The position numbers and the translations under genes were made by a program. From positions 22,834,201-22,898,200 of the forward strand of contig CM069589.1 in the NCBI GenBank assembly GCA_035771175.1: a stretch of DNA of 64,000 nucleotides. Reading direction: 5' to 3'. The DNA is from Paratinospora sagittata. Its lineage: Eukaryota; Streptophyta; Magnoliopsida; Ranunculales; Menispermaceae. This document shows, piece after piece, positions 51,001 to 64,000 of this stretch. The first letter of the stretch is position 1; the number at the start of each line of letters is the position of its first letter. The notes below the pieces were generated by a model that saw only the letters and a list, made by a program, of their open reading frames with translations, ran no database searches and was not told where the DNA came from.

Positions 51001-52630
51001 TGTCAGTAATCAAAATTCAAATAGTCGTAACCATTTCTTTCGAACTATGATTTTAGTTATTCACAAGGCATTTCAAATATCGTTTCTTCCTCTTTCCAAC
51101 GCATTTTCAATCACTCAAATCGGAGTCGGAAATAAAATGTTACCGCTATTTCAATGTTTTTACCGATTAATCAACTTACTTATCGAACAAATCGTGAAGA
51201 AAAGTTCAAGTGGCCGCAACTTTTCATCCCGATTGTGATTTGAGTGATTGAAAAGGAATTGAAAATGTCTTTCTTCCTATTTCTAACGCATGTTCAATCA
51301 CACAAATTGGAGTCGGAATCAAAAAGTTGTGGTTATTTTAAAGTTTCACACCATTCATTCAACTTACTTATCAATTGAATCGGTAGGAAAAAGTCAATTC
51401 GTCTTAGACTTTGATGCTGACTCTGTTACGAGTGAATCAAAAGCAGTTGGAAATATTGTTTCTTCATCTTTCCAATGCATGTCCAATCACTCAAATCGGA
51501 GTCAGGATGAAAACGTTATGGCTATTTGAATGCTTGTTACCCACTAGCCAACGTACTTATTAATCTAATCAATAATCAAAATTCAAATAGCCGTAACAAT
51601 TTCTTTCGAACTATGATTTGAGTTATTCAAAAGGCGTTTGAAATATGGTTTTTTCCTCTTTCCAACGCATTTTCAATCACTCAAACCAGAGTCGGAAATA
51701 AAATGTTACAGCTATTTGAATGTTTTTTACCTTTCAATCAACTTACTTATCGAACAAATCGTGAAGAAAAGTTCAAATAGCCATAACTTTTCATCCCGAC
51801 TTTGATTTCACTGATTCGAAAGGAATTGAAAATTACTTTTTTTCCTATTTCTAACGCAGGTTCAACCACACAAATTGGAGTCGGAATCAAAAAGTAGTGG
51901 TTATTTTAAAGTTTTACACCATTCATTCAACTTACTTGTCAATTGAATCGGTAAGAAATAGTCAATTAGTCTCTGAGATTAATGCTGACTTTGTTATGAG
52001 TTAATCAAAAGCCGTTGGAAATATTGTCTCTTCATCTTTCCAATGCATGTCCAATCACTCAAATCAGAGTCAGGATGAAAACGTTATGGCTATTTGAATA
52101 TTTGTTACCCATTGGCCAACGTACTTATCAATCATGTCAGTAATCAAAATTCAAATAGTCGTAACCATTTCTTTCGAACTATGATTTTAGTTATTCACAA
52201 GGCATTTCAAATATCGTTTCTTCCTCTTTCCAACGCATTTTCAATCACTCAAACCGGAGTCGGAAATAAAATGTTACCGCTATTTGAATGTTTTTTACCG
52301 ATTAATCAACTTACTTATCGAACAAATCGTGAATAAAAGTTCAAGTAGCCGTAACTTTTCATCCCGATTGTGATTTGAGTGATTTAAAAGGAATTGAAAA
52401 TGTCTTTTCTTCCTATTTCTAACGCATGTTTAATCACACAAATTGGAGTCGGAATCAAAAAGTTGTGGTTATTTTAAAGTTTCACACCATTCATTCAACT
52501 TACTTATCAATTGAATCGGTAAGAAAAAGTCAATTCGTCTTAGAGTTTGATGCTGACTCTGTTATGAGTTAATCAAAAGCAGTTGGAAATATTGTTTCTT
52601 CATCTTTCCAATGCATGTCCAATCACTCAA
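48090..52630 (-). repeat. Right block R2, copy S3 (~4.54 kb)
   Basis: Third copy of the super-repeat, with the same marker order as S2. It has private single-base losses (GTTTTTACCG near 51157, GTCTTTCTTCC near 51268) and a converted patch at about 50959-51105. The end is approximate, because here AATCGGAGTCAGGATG replaces the CATTTCGGAGCC marker. Confidence 0.82.
50959..51105 (-). repeat. Gene-conversion-like patch within S3
   Basis: Flanks on both sides match the S2 counterpart (GTCTCCGAGTATAATG before; AAATCGGAGTCGG and CTATTTCAATG after). The patch itself matches the trimer about 1134 bp downstream instead (ATCATGTCAGTAATC, GATTTTAGTTATTC, CCAACGCATTTTC rather than CCAACCCGTTTTC). Its length is about 145-160 bp. 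Confidence 0.72.
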
Positions 52631-55600
52631 ATCGGAGTCAGGATGAAAACGTTATGGCTATTTGAATGCTTGTTACCCACTAGCCAACGTACTTATTAAT
52701 CTAATCAATAATCAAAATTCAAATAGCCGTAACCATTTCTTTCGAACTATGATTTGAGTTATTCAAAAGGCGTTTGAAATATGGTTTCTTCCTCTTTCCA
52801 ACGCATTTTCAATCACTCAAACCAGAGTCAGAAATAAAATGTTACAGCTATTTGAATGTTTTTTACCTGTCAATCAACTTACTTATCGAACAAATCGTGA
52901 AGAAAAGTTCAAATAGCCATAACTTTTCATCCCAACTTTGATTTGAGTGATTCGAAAGGAATTGAAAATTACATTTTTTCCAATTTCTAACCCAGGTTCA
53001 ATCACACAAATTGGAGTCGGAATCAAAAAGTAGTGGTTATTTTAAAGTTTCACACCATTCATTCAACTTACTTATCAATTGAATCGGTAAGAAATAGTCA
53101 ATTAGTCTCTGAGTTTAATGCTGACTTTGTTATGAGTTAATCAAAAGCCGTTGGAAATATTGTCTCTTCATCTTTCCAATGCATGTCCAATCACTCAAAT
53201 CAGAGTCAGGATGAAAACGTTATGGCTATTTGAATATTTGTTACCCATTGGCCAACGTACTTATCAATCTAGTCAGTAATCAAAATTCAAATAGTTGTAA
53301 CCATTTCTTTCGAACTATGATTTGAGTGATTCACAAGGCATTTGAAATATCGTTTCTTCCTCTTTCCAACGCATTTTCAATCACTCAAACCGGAGTCGGA
53401 AATAAAATGTTACCGCTATTTGAATGTTTTTTACCGATTAATCAATTTACTTATCGAACAAATCGTGAAGAAAAGTTCAACTAGCTGAAACTTTTCATCC
53501 CGATTGTGATTTGAGTGATTCAAAAAGAATTGAAAATGTCTTTTCTTCCTATTTCTAACGCATGTTCAATCACACAAATTGGAGTCGGAATCAAAAAGTT
53601 GTGGTTATTTTAAAGTTTCACACCATTCATTCAACTTACTTATCAATTGAATCGGTAAGAAAAAGTCAATTCGTCTTAGAGTTTAAAACTGACTCTGTTA
53701 TGAGTTAATTCAAAGCAGTTGGAAATATTGTTTCTTCATCTTTCCAATGCATGTCCAATCACTCAAATCGGAGTATGGATGAAAACGTTATGGCTATTTG
53801 AATGCTTGTTACCCACTAGCCAACGTACTTATTAATCTAATCAATAATCAAAATTCAAATAGCCGTAACCATTTCCTTCGACCTATGATTTGAGTTATTC
53901 AAAAAGCGTTTGAAATATGGTTTCTTCCTCTTTCCAACGCATTTTCAATCAGTCAAACCAGAGTCGGAAATAAAATGTTACAGCTATTTGAATGTTTTTT
54001 ACCTATCAATCAACTTACTTATCGAACAAATCGTGAAGAAAAGTTCAAATAGCCGTAACTTTTCATCCCGACTTTGATTTGAGTGATTCGAATGGAATTG
54101 AAAATGACTTTTTTTCCTATTTCTAACGCAGGTTCAATCACACAAATTGGTGTCGCAATCAAAAAGTAGTGGTTATTTTAAAGTTTCACACCATTCATTC
54201 AACTTACTTATCAATTGAATCGGTAAGAAATAGTCAATTAGTCTCTGAGTTTAAGGCTGACTTTGTTATGAGTTAATCAAAAGCCGTTGGAAATATTGTT
54301 TCTTCATCTTTCGAATCCATGTCCAATCACTCAAATCAGAGTCAGGATGAAAACGTTATGGCTATTTGAATGTTTGTTACCCGTTGGCCAACGTACTTAT
54401 TCATCTAGTCAATAATCAAAATTCAAATAGTCGTAACCATTTCTTTCGAACTATGATTTGAGTTATTCACATGGCATTTGAAATATCGTTTCTTCCTCTT
54501 TCCAACGCATTTTCAATCACTCAAACCGGAGTCAGAAATAAAATCTTACCGCTATTTGAATGTTTTTTACCGATCAATCAACTTACTTATCGAACAAATC
54601 GTGAAGAAAAGTTCAAATAGCCGAAACTTTTCATCCTGATTGTGATTTGAGTGATTCAAAAAGAATTGAAAATGTCTTTTCTTCCTATTTCTAACGCATG
54701 TTCAATCACACAAATTGGAGTCGGAATCAAAAAGTTGTGGATATTTTAAAGCTTCACACCATTCATTCAACTTACTTATCAATTGTATCGGTAAGAAAAA
54801 GTCAATACGTCTTAGAGTTTGATGCTGACTCTGTTATGAGTTAATCAAAAGCAGTTGGAAATATTTTTTCTTCATCTTTCCAATGCATGTCCAATCACTC
54901 AAATCAGAGTCAGGATGAAAACGTTATGGCTATTTGAATATTTGTTACCCATTGGCCAACTTACTTATCAATCTTGTCAGTAATCAAAATTCAAATAGTC
55001 GTAACCATTTCTTTCGAACTATGATTTGAGTTATTCACAAGGCATTTCAAATATCGTTTCTTCCTCTTTCCAACGCATTTTCAATCACTCAAAGTTGAGT
55101 CGGAAATAAAATGTTACCGCTATTTGAATGTTTTTTACCGATTAATTAACTTACTTATCGAACAAATCGTGAAGAAAAGTTCAAGTAGCCGTAACTTTTC
55201 ATCCCGATTGTGATTTGAGTGATTTAAAAGGAATTGAAAATGTCTTTTCTTCCTATTTCTAACGCATGTTTAATCACACAAATTGGAGTCGGAATCAAAA
55301 AGTTGTGGTTATTTTAAAGTTTCACACCATTCATTCAACTTACTTATCAATTGAATCGGTAAGAAAAAGTCAATTCGTCTTAGAGTTTGATGCTAACTCT
55401 GTTATGAGTTAATCAAAAGCAGTTGGAAATATTGTTTCTTCATCTTTCCAATGCATGTCCAATCACTCAAATCGGAGTCAGGATGAAAACGTTATGGCTA
55501 TTTGAATGCTTGTTACCCACTAGCCAACGTACTTATTAATCTAATCAATAATCAAAATTCAAATAGCCGTAACAATTTCTTTCGAACTATGATTTGAGTT

Positions 55601-58600
55601 ATTCAAAAGGCGTTTGAAATATGGTTTTTTCCTCTTTCCAACGCATTTTCAATCACTCAAACCAGAGTCGGAAATAAAATGTTACAGCTATTTGAATGTT
55701 TTTTACCTTTCAATCAACTTACTTATCGAACAAATCGTGAAGAAAAGTTCAAATAGCCATAACTTTTCAACCCGACTTTGATTTCACTGATTCGAAAGGA
55801 ATTGAAAATTACTTTTTTTCCTATTTCTAACGCAGGTTCAACCACACAAATTGGAGTCGGAATCAAAAAGTAGTGGTTATTTTAAAGTTTTACACCATTC
55901 ATTCAACTTACTTGTCAATTGAATCGGTAAGAAATAGTCAATTAGTCTCTGAGATTAATGCTGACTTTGTTATGAGTTAATCAAAAGCCGTTGGAAATAT
56001 TGTCTCTTCATCTTTCCAATGCATGTCCAATCACTCAAATCAGAGTCAGGATGAAAACGTAATGGCTATTTGAATATTTGTTACCCATTGGCCAACGTAC
56101 TTATCAATCATGTCAGTAATCAAAATTCAAATAGTCGTAACCATTTCTTTCGAACTATAATTTTAGTTATTCACAAGGCATTTCAAATATCGTTTCTTCC
56201 TCTTTCCAACGCATTTTCAATCACCCAAACCGGAGTCGGAAATAAAATGTTACCGCTATTTGAATGTTTTTTACCGATTAATCAACTTACTTATCGAACA
56301 AATCGTGAATAAAAGTTCAAGTAGCCGTAACTTTTCATCCCGATTGTGATTTGAGTGATTTAAAAGGAATTGAAAATGTCTTTTCTTCCTATTTCTAACG
56401 CATGTTTAATCACACAAATTGGAGTCGGAATCAAAAAGTTGTGGTTATTTTAAAGTTTCACACCATTCATTCAACTTACTTATCAATTGAATCGGTAAGA
56501 AAAAGTCAATTCGTCTTAGAGTTTGATGCTGACTCTGTTATGAGTTAATCAAAAGCAGTTGGAAATATTGTTTCTTCATCTTTCCAATGCATGTCCAATC
56601 ACTCAAATCGGAGTCAGGATGAAAACGTTATGGCTATTTGAATGCTTGTTACCCACTAGCCAACGTACTTATTAATCTAATCAATAATCAAAATTCAAAT
56701 AGCCGTAACCATTTCTTTCGAACTATGATTTGAGTTATTCAAAAGGCGTTTGAAATATGGTTTCTTCCTCTTTCCAACGCATTTTCAATCACTCAAACCA
56801 GAGTCAGAAATAAAATGTTACAGCTATTTGAATGTTTTTTACCTGTCAATCAACTTACTTATCGAACAAATCGTGAAGAAAAGTTCAAATAGCCATAACT
56901 TTTCATCCCAACTTTGATTTGAGTGATTCGAAAGGAATTGAAAATTACATTTTTTCCAATTTCTAACCCAGGTTCAATCACACAAATTGGAGTCGGAATC
57001 AAAAAGTAGTGGTTATTTTAAAGTTTCACACCATTCATTCAACTTACTTATCAATTGAATCGGTAAGAAATAGTCAATTAGTCTCTGAGTTTAATGCTGA
57101 CTTTGTTATGAGTTAATCAAAAGCCGTTGGAAATATTGTCTCTTCATCTTTCCAATGCATGTCCAATCACTCAAATCAGAGTCAGGATGAAAACGTTATG
57201 GCTATTTGAATATTTGTTACCCATTGGCCAACGTACTTATCAATCTAGTCAGTAATCAAAATTCAAATAGTTGTAACTATTTCTTTCGAACTATGATTTG
57301 AGTGATTCACAAGGCATTTGAAATATCGTTTCTTCCTCTTTCCAACGCATTTTCAATCACTCAAACCGGAGTCGGAAATAAAATGTTACCGCTATTTGAA
57401 TGTTTTTTACCGATTAATCAATTTACTTATCGAACAAATCGTGAAGAAAAGTTCAAATAGCTGAAACTTTTCATCCCGATTGTGATTTGAGTGATTCAAA
57501 AAGAATTGAAAATGTCTTTTCTTCCTATTTCTAACGCATGTTCAATCACACAAATTGGAGTCGGAATCAAAAAGTTGTGGTTATTTTAAAGTTTCACACC
57601 ATTCATTCAACTTACTTATCAATTGAATCGGTAAGAAAAAGTCAATTCGTCTTAGAGTTTGATGCTAACTCTGTTATGAGTTAATCAAAAGCAGTTGGAA
57701 ATATTGTTTCTTCATCTTTCCAATGCATGTCCAATCACTCAAATCGGAGTCAGGATGAAAACGTTATGGCTATTTGAATGCTTGTTACCCACTAGCCAAC
57801 GTACTTATTAATCTAATCAATAATCAAAATTCAAATAGCCGTAACAATTTCTTTCGAACTATGATTTGAGTTATTCAAAAGGCGTTTGAAATATGGTTTT
57901 TTCCTCTTTCCAACGCATTTTCAATCACTCAAACCAGAGTCGGAAATAAAATGTTACAGCTATTTGAATGTTTTTTACCTTTCAATCAACTTACTTATCG
58001 AACAAATCGTGAAGAAAAGTTCAAATAGCCATAACTTTTCATCCCGACTTTGATTTCACTGATTCGAAAGGAATTGAAAATTACTTTTTTTCCTATTTCT
58101 AACGCAGGTTCAACCACACAAATTGGAGTCGGAATCAAAAAGTAGTGGTTATTTTAAAGTTTTACACCATTCATTCAACTTACTTGTCAATTGAATCGGT
58201 AAGAAATAGTCAATTAGTCTCTGAGATTAATGCTGACTTTGTTATGAGTTAATCAAAAGCCGTTGGAAATATTGTCTCTTCATCTTTCCAATGCATGTCC
58301 AATCACTCAAATCAGAGTCAGGATGAAAACGTTATGGCTATTTGAATATTTGTTACCCATTGGCCAACGTACTTATCAATCATGTCAGTAATCAAAATTC
58401 AAATAGTCGTAACCATTTCTTTCGAACTATGATTTTAGTTATTCACAAGGCATTTCAAATATCGTTTCTTCCTCTTTCCAACGCATTTTCAATCACTCAA
58501 ACCGGAGTCGGAAATAAAATGTTACCGCTATTTGAATGTTTTTTACCGATTAATCAACTTACTTATCGAACAAATCGTGAATAAAAGTTCAAGTAGCCGT

Positions 58601-61600
58601 AACTTTTCATCCCGATTGTGATTTGAGTGATTTAAAAGGAATTGAAAATGTCTTTTCTTCCTATTTCTAACGCATGGTTAATCACACAAATTGGAGTCGG
58701 AATCAAAAAGTTGTGGTTATTTTAAAGTTTCACACCATTCATTCAACTTACTTATCAATTGAATCGGTAAGAAAAAGTCAATTCGTCTTAGAGTTTGATG
58801 CTGACTCTGTTATGAGTTAATCAAAAGCAGTTGGAAATATTGTTTCTTCATCTTTCCAATGCATGTCCAATCACTCAAATCGGAGTCAGGATGAAAACGT
58901 TATGGCTATTTGAATGCTTGTTACCCACTAGCCAACGTACTTATTAATCTAATCAATAATCAAAATTCAAATAGCCGTAACCATTTCTTTCGAACTATGA
59001 TTTGAGTTATTCAAAAGGCGTTTGAAATATGGTTTCTTCCTCTTTCCAACGCATTTTCAATCACTCAAACCAGAGTCAGAAATAAAATGTTACAGCTATT
59101 TGAATGTTTTTTACCTGTCAATCAACTTACTTATCGAACAAATCGTGAAGAAAAGTTCAAATAGCCATAACTTTTCATCCCAACTTTGATTTGAGTGATT
59201 CGAAAGGAATTGAAAATTACATTTTTTCCAATTTCTAACCCAGGTTCAATCACACAAATTGGAGTCGGAATCAAAAAGTAGTGGTTATTTTAAAGTTTCA
59301 CACCATTCATTCAACTTACTTATCAATTGAATCGGTAAGAAATAGTCAATTAGTCTCTGAGTTTAATGCTGACTTTGTTATGAGTTAATCAAAAGCCGTT
59401 GGAAATATTGTCTCTTCATCTTTCCAATGCATGTCCAATCACTCAAATCAGAGTCAGGATGAAAACGTTATGGCTATTTGAATATTTGTTACCCATTGGC
59501 CAACGTACTTATCAATCTAGTCAGTAATCAAAATTCAAATAGTTGTAACCATTTCTTTCGAACTATGATTTGAGTGATTCACAAGGCATTTGAAATATCG
59601 TTTCTTCCTCTTTCCAACGCATTTTCAATCACTCAAACCGGAGTCGGAAATAAAATGTTACCGCTATTTGAATGTTTTTTACCGATTAATCAATTTACTT
59701 ATCGAACAAATCGTGAAGAAAAGTTCAAATAGCTGAAACTTTTCATCCCGATTGTGATTTGAGTGATTCAAAAAGAATTGAAAATGTCTTTTCTTCCTAT
59801 TTCTAACGCATGTTCAATCACACAAATTGGAGTCGGAATCAAAAAGTTGTGGTTATTTTAAAGTTTCACACCATTCATTCAACTTACTTATCAATTGAAT
59901 CGGTAAGAAAAAGTCAATTCGTCTTAGAGTTTAAAACTGACTCTGTTATGAGTTAATTCAAAGCAGTTGGAAATATTGTTTCTTCATCTTTCCAATGCAT
60001 GTCCAATCACTCAAATCGGAGTATGGATGAAAACGTTATGGCTATTTGAATGCTTGTTACCCACTAGCCAACGTACTTATTAATCTAATCAATAATCAAA
60101 ATTCAAATAGCCGTAACCATTTCCTTCGACCTATGATTTGAGTTATTCAAAAAGCGTTTGAAATATGGTTTCTTCCTCTTTCCAACGCATTTTCAATCAG
60201 TCAAACCAGAGTCGGAAATAAAATGTTACAGCTATTTGAATGTTTTTTACCTATCAATCAACTTACTTATCGAACAAATCGTGAAGAAAAGTTCAAATAG
60301 CCGTAACTTTTCATCCCGACTTTGATTTGAGTGATTCGAATGGAATTGAAAATGACTTTTTTTCCTATTTCTAACGCAGGTTCAATCACACAAATTGGTG
60401 TCGCAATCAAAAAGTAGTGGTTATTTTAAAGTTTCACACCATTCATTCAACTTACTTATCAATTGAATCGGTAAGAAATAGTCAATTAGTCTCTGAGTTT
60501 AAGGCTGACTTTGTTATGAGTTAATCAAAAGCCGTTGGAAATATTGTTTCTTCATCTTTCGAATCCATGTCCAATCACTCAAATCAGAGTCAGGATGAAA
60601 ACGTTATGGCTATTTGAATGTTTGTTACCCGTTGGCCAACGTACTTATTAATCTAGTCAATAATCAAAATTGAAATAGTCGTAACCATTTCTTTCGAACT
60701 ATGATTTGAGTTATTCACATGGCATTTGAAATATCGTTTCTTCCTCTTTCCAACGCATTTTCAATCACTCAAACCGGAGTCAGAAATAAAATCTTACCGC
60801 TATTTGAATGTTTTTTACCGATCAATCAACTTACTTATCGAACAAATCGTGAAGAAAAGTTCAAATAGCCGAAACTTTTCATCCTGATTGTGATTTGAGT
60901 GATTCAAAAAGAATTGAAAATGTCTTTTCTTCCTATTTCTAACGCATGTTCAATCACACAAATTGGAGTCGGAATCAAAAAGTTGTGGATATTTTAAAGC
61001 TTCACACCATTCATTCAACTTACTTATCAATTGTATCGGTAAGAAAAAGTCAATACGTCTTAGAGTTTGATGCTGACTCTGTTATGAGTTAATCAAAAGC
61101 AGTTGGAAATATTTTTTCTTCATCTTTCCAATGCTTGTCCAATCACTCAAATCAGAGTCAGGATGAAAACGTTATGGCTATTTGAATATTTGTTACCCAT
61201 TGGCCAACTTACTTATCAATCTTGTCAGCAATCAAAATTCAAATAGTCGTAACCATTTCTTTCGAACTATGATTTGAGTTATTCACAAGGCATTTCAAAT
61301 ATCGTTTCTTCCTCTTTCCAACGCATTTTCAATCACTCAAAGTTGAGTCGGAAATAAAATGTTACCGCTATTTGAATGTTTTTTACCGATTAATCAACTT
61401 ACTTATCGAACAAATCGTGAAGAAAAGTTCAAGTAGCCGTAACTTTTCATCCCGATTGTGATTTGAGTGATTTAAAAGGAATTGAAAATGTCTTTTTTTC
61501 CTATTTCTAACGCATGTTTAATCACACAAATTGGAGTCGGAATCAAAAAGTTGTGGTTATTTTAAAGTTTCACACCATTCATTCAACTTACTTATCAATT

Positions 61601-61740
61601 GAATCGGTAAGAAAAAGTCAATTCGTCTTAGAGTTTGATGCTAACTCTGTTATGAGTTAATCAAAAGCAGTTGGAAATATTGTTTCTTCATCTTTCCAAT
61701 GCATGTCCAATCACTCAAATCGGAGTCAGGATGAAAACGT
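51450..61740 (-). repeat. Right block R3: 6248 bp offset duplication (eleven trimers)
   Basis: About 51450-55490 matches about 57698-61740 at a constant offset of 6248 bp. Paired markers are GTAACAATTTC (51593 and 57841), GAGATTAATGCTG (51978 and 58226), GAGTATGGATG (53771 and 60019) and AAAGTTGAGTCGG (55091 and 61339). The boundaries are estimated from where the markers stop agreeing. Confidence 0.82.
55426..59969 (-). repeat. 2272 bp tandem duplication (four trimers) within R3
   Basis: 55426-57697 and 57698-59969 share GAGATTAATGCTG (55954 and 58226) and TTACATTTTTTCCAATTTC (56946 and 59218) at an offset of 2272 bp. The same block also occurs 3976 bp upstream (51978 and 52970), so there are three copies in the window. 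Confidence 0.8.
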
Positions 61741-64000
61741 TATGGCTATTTGAATGTTTGTTACCCATTGGCCAACGTACTTATCAATCTTGTCAGTAAT
61801 CAAAATTCAAATAGTCGTAACCATTCAAATAAAATGTTACAACTATTTGAAAGTTTTTTACCTATCAATCAACTTACTTATCGAACAAATCGTGAAGAAA
61901 AGTTCAAATAGCCATAACTTTTCGTCCCGACTTTGATTTGAGTGATTCGAAAGGAATTGAAAATGTCTTTTTTTTCCTATTTCTAACGCAGGTTCAATCA
62001 CACAAATTGCAGTCGGAATCAAAAAGTTGTGGTTATTTTAAAGTTTCACACCATTCATTCAACTTACTTATCAATTGAATCGGTAAGAAAAAGTCAATTC
62101 GTCTTAGAGTTTAATGCTGACTCTGTATGAGTTAATCAAAAGCAGTTGGAAATATTGTTTTTTCATCTTTCCAATGCATGTCCAATCACTCAAATCGGAG
62201 TCAGGATGAAAACGTTATAGCTATTTGAATGTTTGTTACCCATTAGCCAACATACTTATTAATCTAATCAATAATCAAAATTCAAATAGCCGTAACCATT
62301 TCTTTCGAACTATGATTTGAGTTATTAAAAGGTGTTTGAAATATGGTTTCTTCCCCTTTCCAACGCATTTTCAATCACTCAAACCAGAGTCGGAAATAAA
62401 ATGTTACAGCTATTTGAATGTTTTTTATCGATCAATCAACTAACTTATCGAACAAATCGTGAAGAAAAGTTCAAATAGTCGAAACTTTTCATCCCGATTG
62501 TGATTTGAGTGATTCAAAAAGAATTGAAAATGTCTTTTCTTCCTATTTCTAACGCATGTTCAATCACACAAATTGGAGTCGGAATCAAAAAGTTGTGGTT
62601 ATTTTAAAGTTTCACACCATTCATTCAACTTACTTATCAATTGAATCGGTAAGAAAAAGTCAATTCGTCTTAGAGTTTAATACTGACTCTGTTATGAGTT
62701 AATTCAAAGCAGTTGGAAATATTGTTTCTTCATCTTTCCAATGCATGTCCAATCACTCAAATCGGAGTATGGATGAAAACGTTATGGCTATTTGAATGCT
62801 TGTTACCCACTAGCCAACGTACTTATTAACCTAATCAATAATCAAAATTCAAATAGCCGTAACCATTTCCTTCGAACTATGATTTGAGTAATTCAAAAGG
62901 CGTTTGAAATATGGTTTCTTCCTCTTTCCAACGCATTTTCAATCACTCAAACCAGAGACGGAAATAAAATGTTACAGCTATTTGAATGTTTTTTACCTCT
63001 CAATCAACTTACTTATCGAACAAATCGTGAAGAAAAGTTCAAATAGCCGTAACTTTTCATCCCGACTTTGATTTGAGTGATTCGTATGGAATTGAAAATG
63101 ACTTTTTTTCCTATTTCTAACGCAGGTTCAATCACACAAATTGTAGTCGGAATCAAAAAGTAGTGGTTATTTTAAAGTTTCACACCATTCATTCAACTTA
63201 CTTATCAATTGAATCGGTAAGAAATAGTCAATTAGTCTCTGAGTTTAAGGCTGACTTTGTTATGAGTTAATCAAAAGCCGTTGGAAATATTGTTTCTTCA
63301 TCTTTCGAATCCATGTCCAATCACTCAAATTAGAGTCAGGATGAAAACGTTATGGCTATTTGAATGTTTGTTACCCGTTGGCCAACGTACTTATTAATCT
63401 AGTCAATAATCAAAATTCAAATAGTCGTAACCATTTCTTTCGAACTATGATTTGAGTTATTCACAAGGCATTTGAAATATCGTTTCTTCCTCATTCCAAC
63501 GCATTTTCAATTACTCAAACCGGAGTCAGAAATAAAATCTTACCGCTATTTGAATGTTTTTTACCGATCAATCAACTTACATATCGAACAAATCGTGAAG
63601 AAAAGTTCAAATAGCCGAAACTTTTCATCCTGATTGTGATTTGAGTGATTCAAAAAGAATTGAAAATGTCTTTTCTTCCTATTTCTAACGCATGTTCAAG
63701 CACACAAATTGGAGTCGGAATCAAAAAGTTGTGGTTATTTTAAAGTTTCACCCCATTCATTCAACTTACTTATCAATTGAATCGGTAAGAAAAAGTCAAT
63801 TCGTCTTAGAGTTTGATGCTGACTCTGTTATGAGTTAATCAAAAGCAGTTGGAAATATTTTTTCTTCATCTTTCCAATGCATGTCCAATCACTTAAATCG
63901 GAGTCAGGATGAAAACGTTAGCCTATTTGAATGCTTGTTACCCACTAGCCAACGTACTTATTAATCTGATCAATAATCAAAATTCAAATAGCCGTAACCA
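61740..64000 (-). repeat. Right block R4: last trimers, with a deletion-bearing monomer
   Basis: From about 62450 to the end, the sequence repeats about 59700-61250 at an offset near 2746 bp (GAGTATGGATG at 60019 and 62765; GAGTTTAAGGCTG at 60496 and 63241). Five trimers of 568 bp minus the 94 bp lost at 61825 gives this value. The array runs off the end of the window. Confidence 0.8.
61818..61832 (-). other. ~94 bp internal deletion in a monomer
   Basis: CGTAACCATT joins directly to CAAATAAAATGTTAC. Every other copy has about 94 more bases between CCATT and AATAAAATGTTA (the TCTTTCGAACTATG to GAGTCGGAA segment). The loss is half a monomer, so it shifts the monomer phase for the rest of the window. 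Confidence 0.85.

Larger units (their letters stand above)
34013..64000 (-). repeat. Satellite array, right arm (A/B/C family, inverted)
   Basis: It is the reverse complement of the left-arm family. Trimer boundaries (TAGCCG before TAACTTTTCATC) fall at 34187, 34754, 35321, 35889, 36456, 37024, 37591, 38159, 38727 and 39295, at 567-568 bp steps that continue to the end of the window. This gives about 53 trimers. The main higher-order unit is a hexamer of about 1136 bp, seen in the alternation CAATTAGTCT/CAATTCGTCT. No gene, RNA gene or second inserted element is visible in this stretch. Confidence 0.96.

Noticed and set aside
1..64000. CRISPR-like array
   Set aside because: The repeats are head-to-tail monomers with no unique spacers between short repeats, and the unit length (~189 bp) and organisation are those of a eukaryotic satellite.

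Overview
This window is almost entirely tandemly repeated satellite DNA. It contains no gene that I can support. The sequence is AT-rich. Apart from one inserted element, every stretch from 1 to 64000 is built from diverged ~189 bp monomers. The inserted element has termini like those of plant Ty3/gypsy LTR retrotransposons, and the array has plant-like satellite architecture. A plant chromosome (centromeric, pericentromeric or another heterochromatic block) is therefore the most likely source. I cannot name the species or the satellite family from sequence alone.

Basic unit. Three related monomers, called A, B and C here (first set: 1-189, 190-378, 379-565), form a trimer of about 565-568 bp that repeats throughout. 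Each monomer type carries an inverted repeat around a conserved ATAAGTA-containing loop.

Left arm (1-29814 and 32783-34012, plus orientation). Positions 1-3397 are six trimers in a loose ~1132 bp dimer pattern. Positions 3398-18673 are nine consecutive, nearly identical copies of a ~1697 bp higher-order repeat (three trimers, nine monomers), which also contain a 3395 bp duplication. Positions 18674-29814 are a more heterogeneous mix, with two complete 1697 bp copies at 20940-24333 and blocks shared over 7.4 kb.

Inserted element (29815-32777). A 2963 bp insertion is flanked by a perfect 5 bp target-site duplication (AATTG) and has TGTG...CACA ends. It looks like a solo LTR, probably on the minus strand. 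Removing it and one target-site copy restores one 566 bp trimer exactly.

Inversion (34012/34013). The satellite switches orientation with no spacer. From here to 64000 the reverse complement of the same A/B/C family continues, with a trimer of ~568 bp, a ~1136 bp hexamer as the main higher-order unit, and larger duplications: three copies of a 4.5-5.7 kb block (37303 to about 52630), a 6248 bp offset block (about 51450-61740) and a 2272 bp tandem duplication inside it. The two arms therefore carry different higher-order organisations. The most homogenised zones lie away from the centre. The zone around the LTR and the inversion (about 25-37 kb) is more diverged.

No genes act together here. 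The biology is that of a satellite array: unequal exchange, gene conversion, one retroelement insertion, and inversion.
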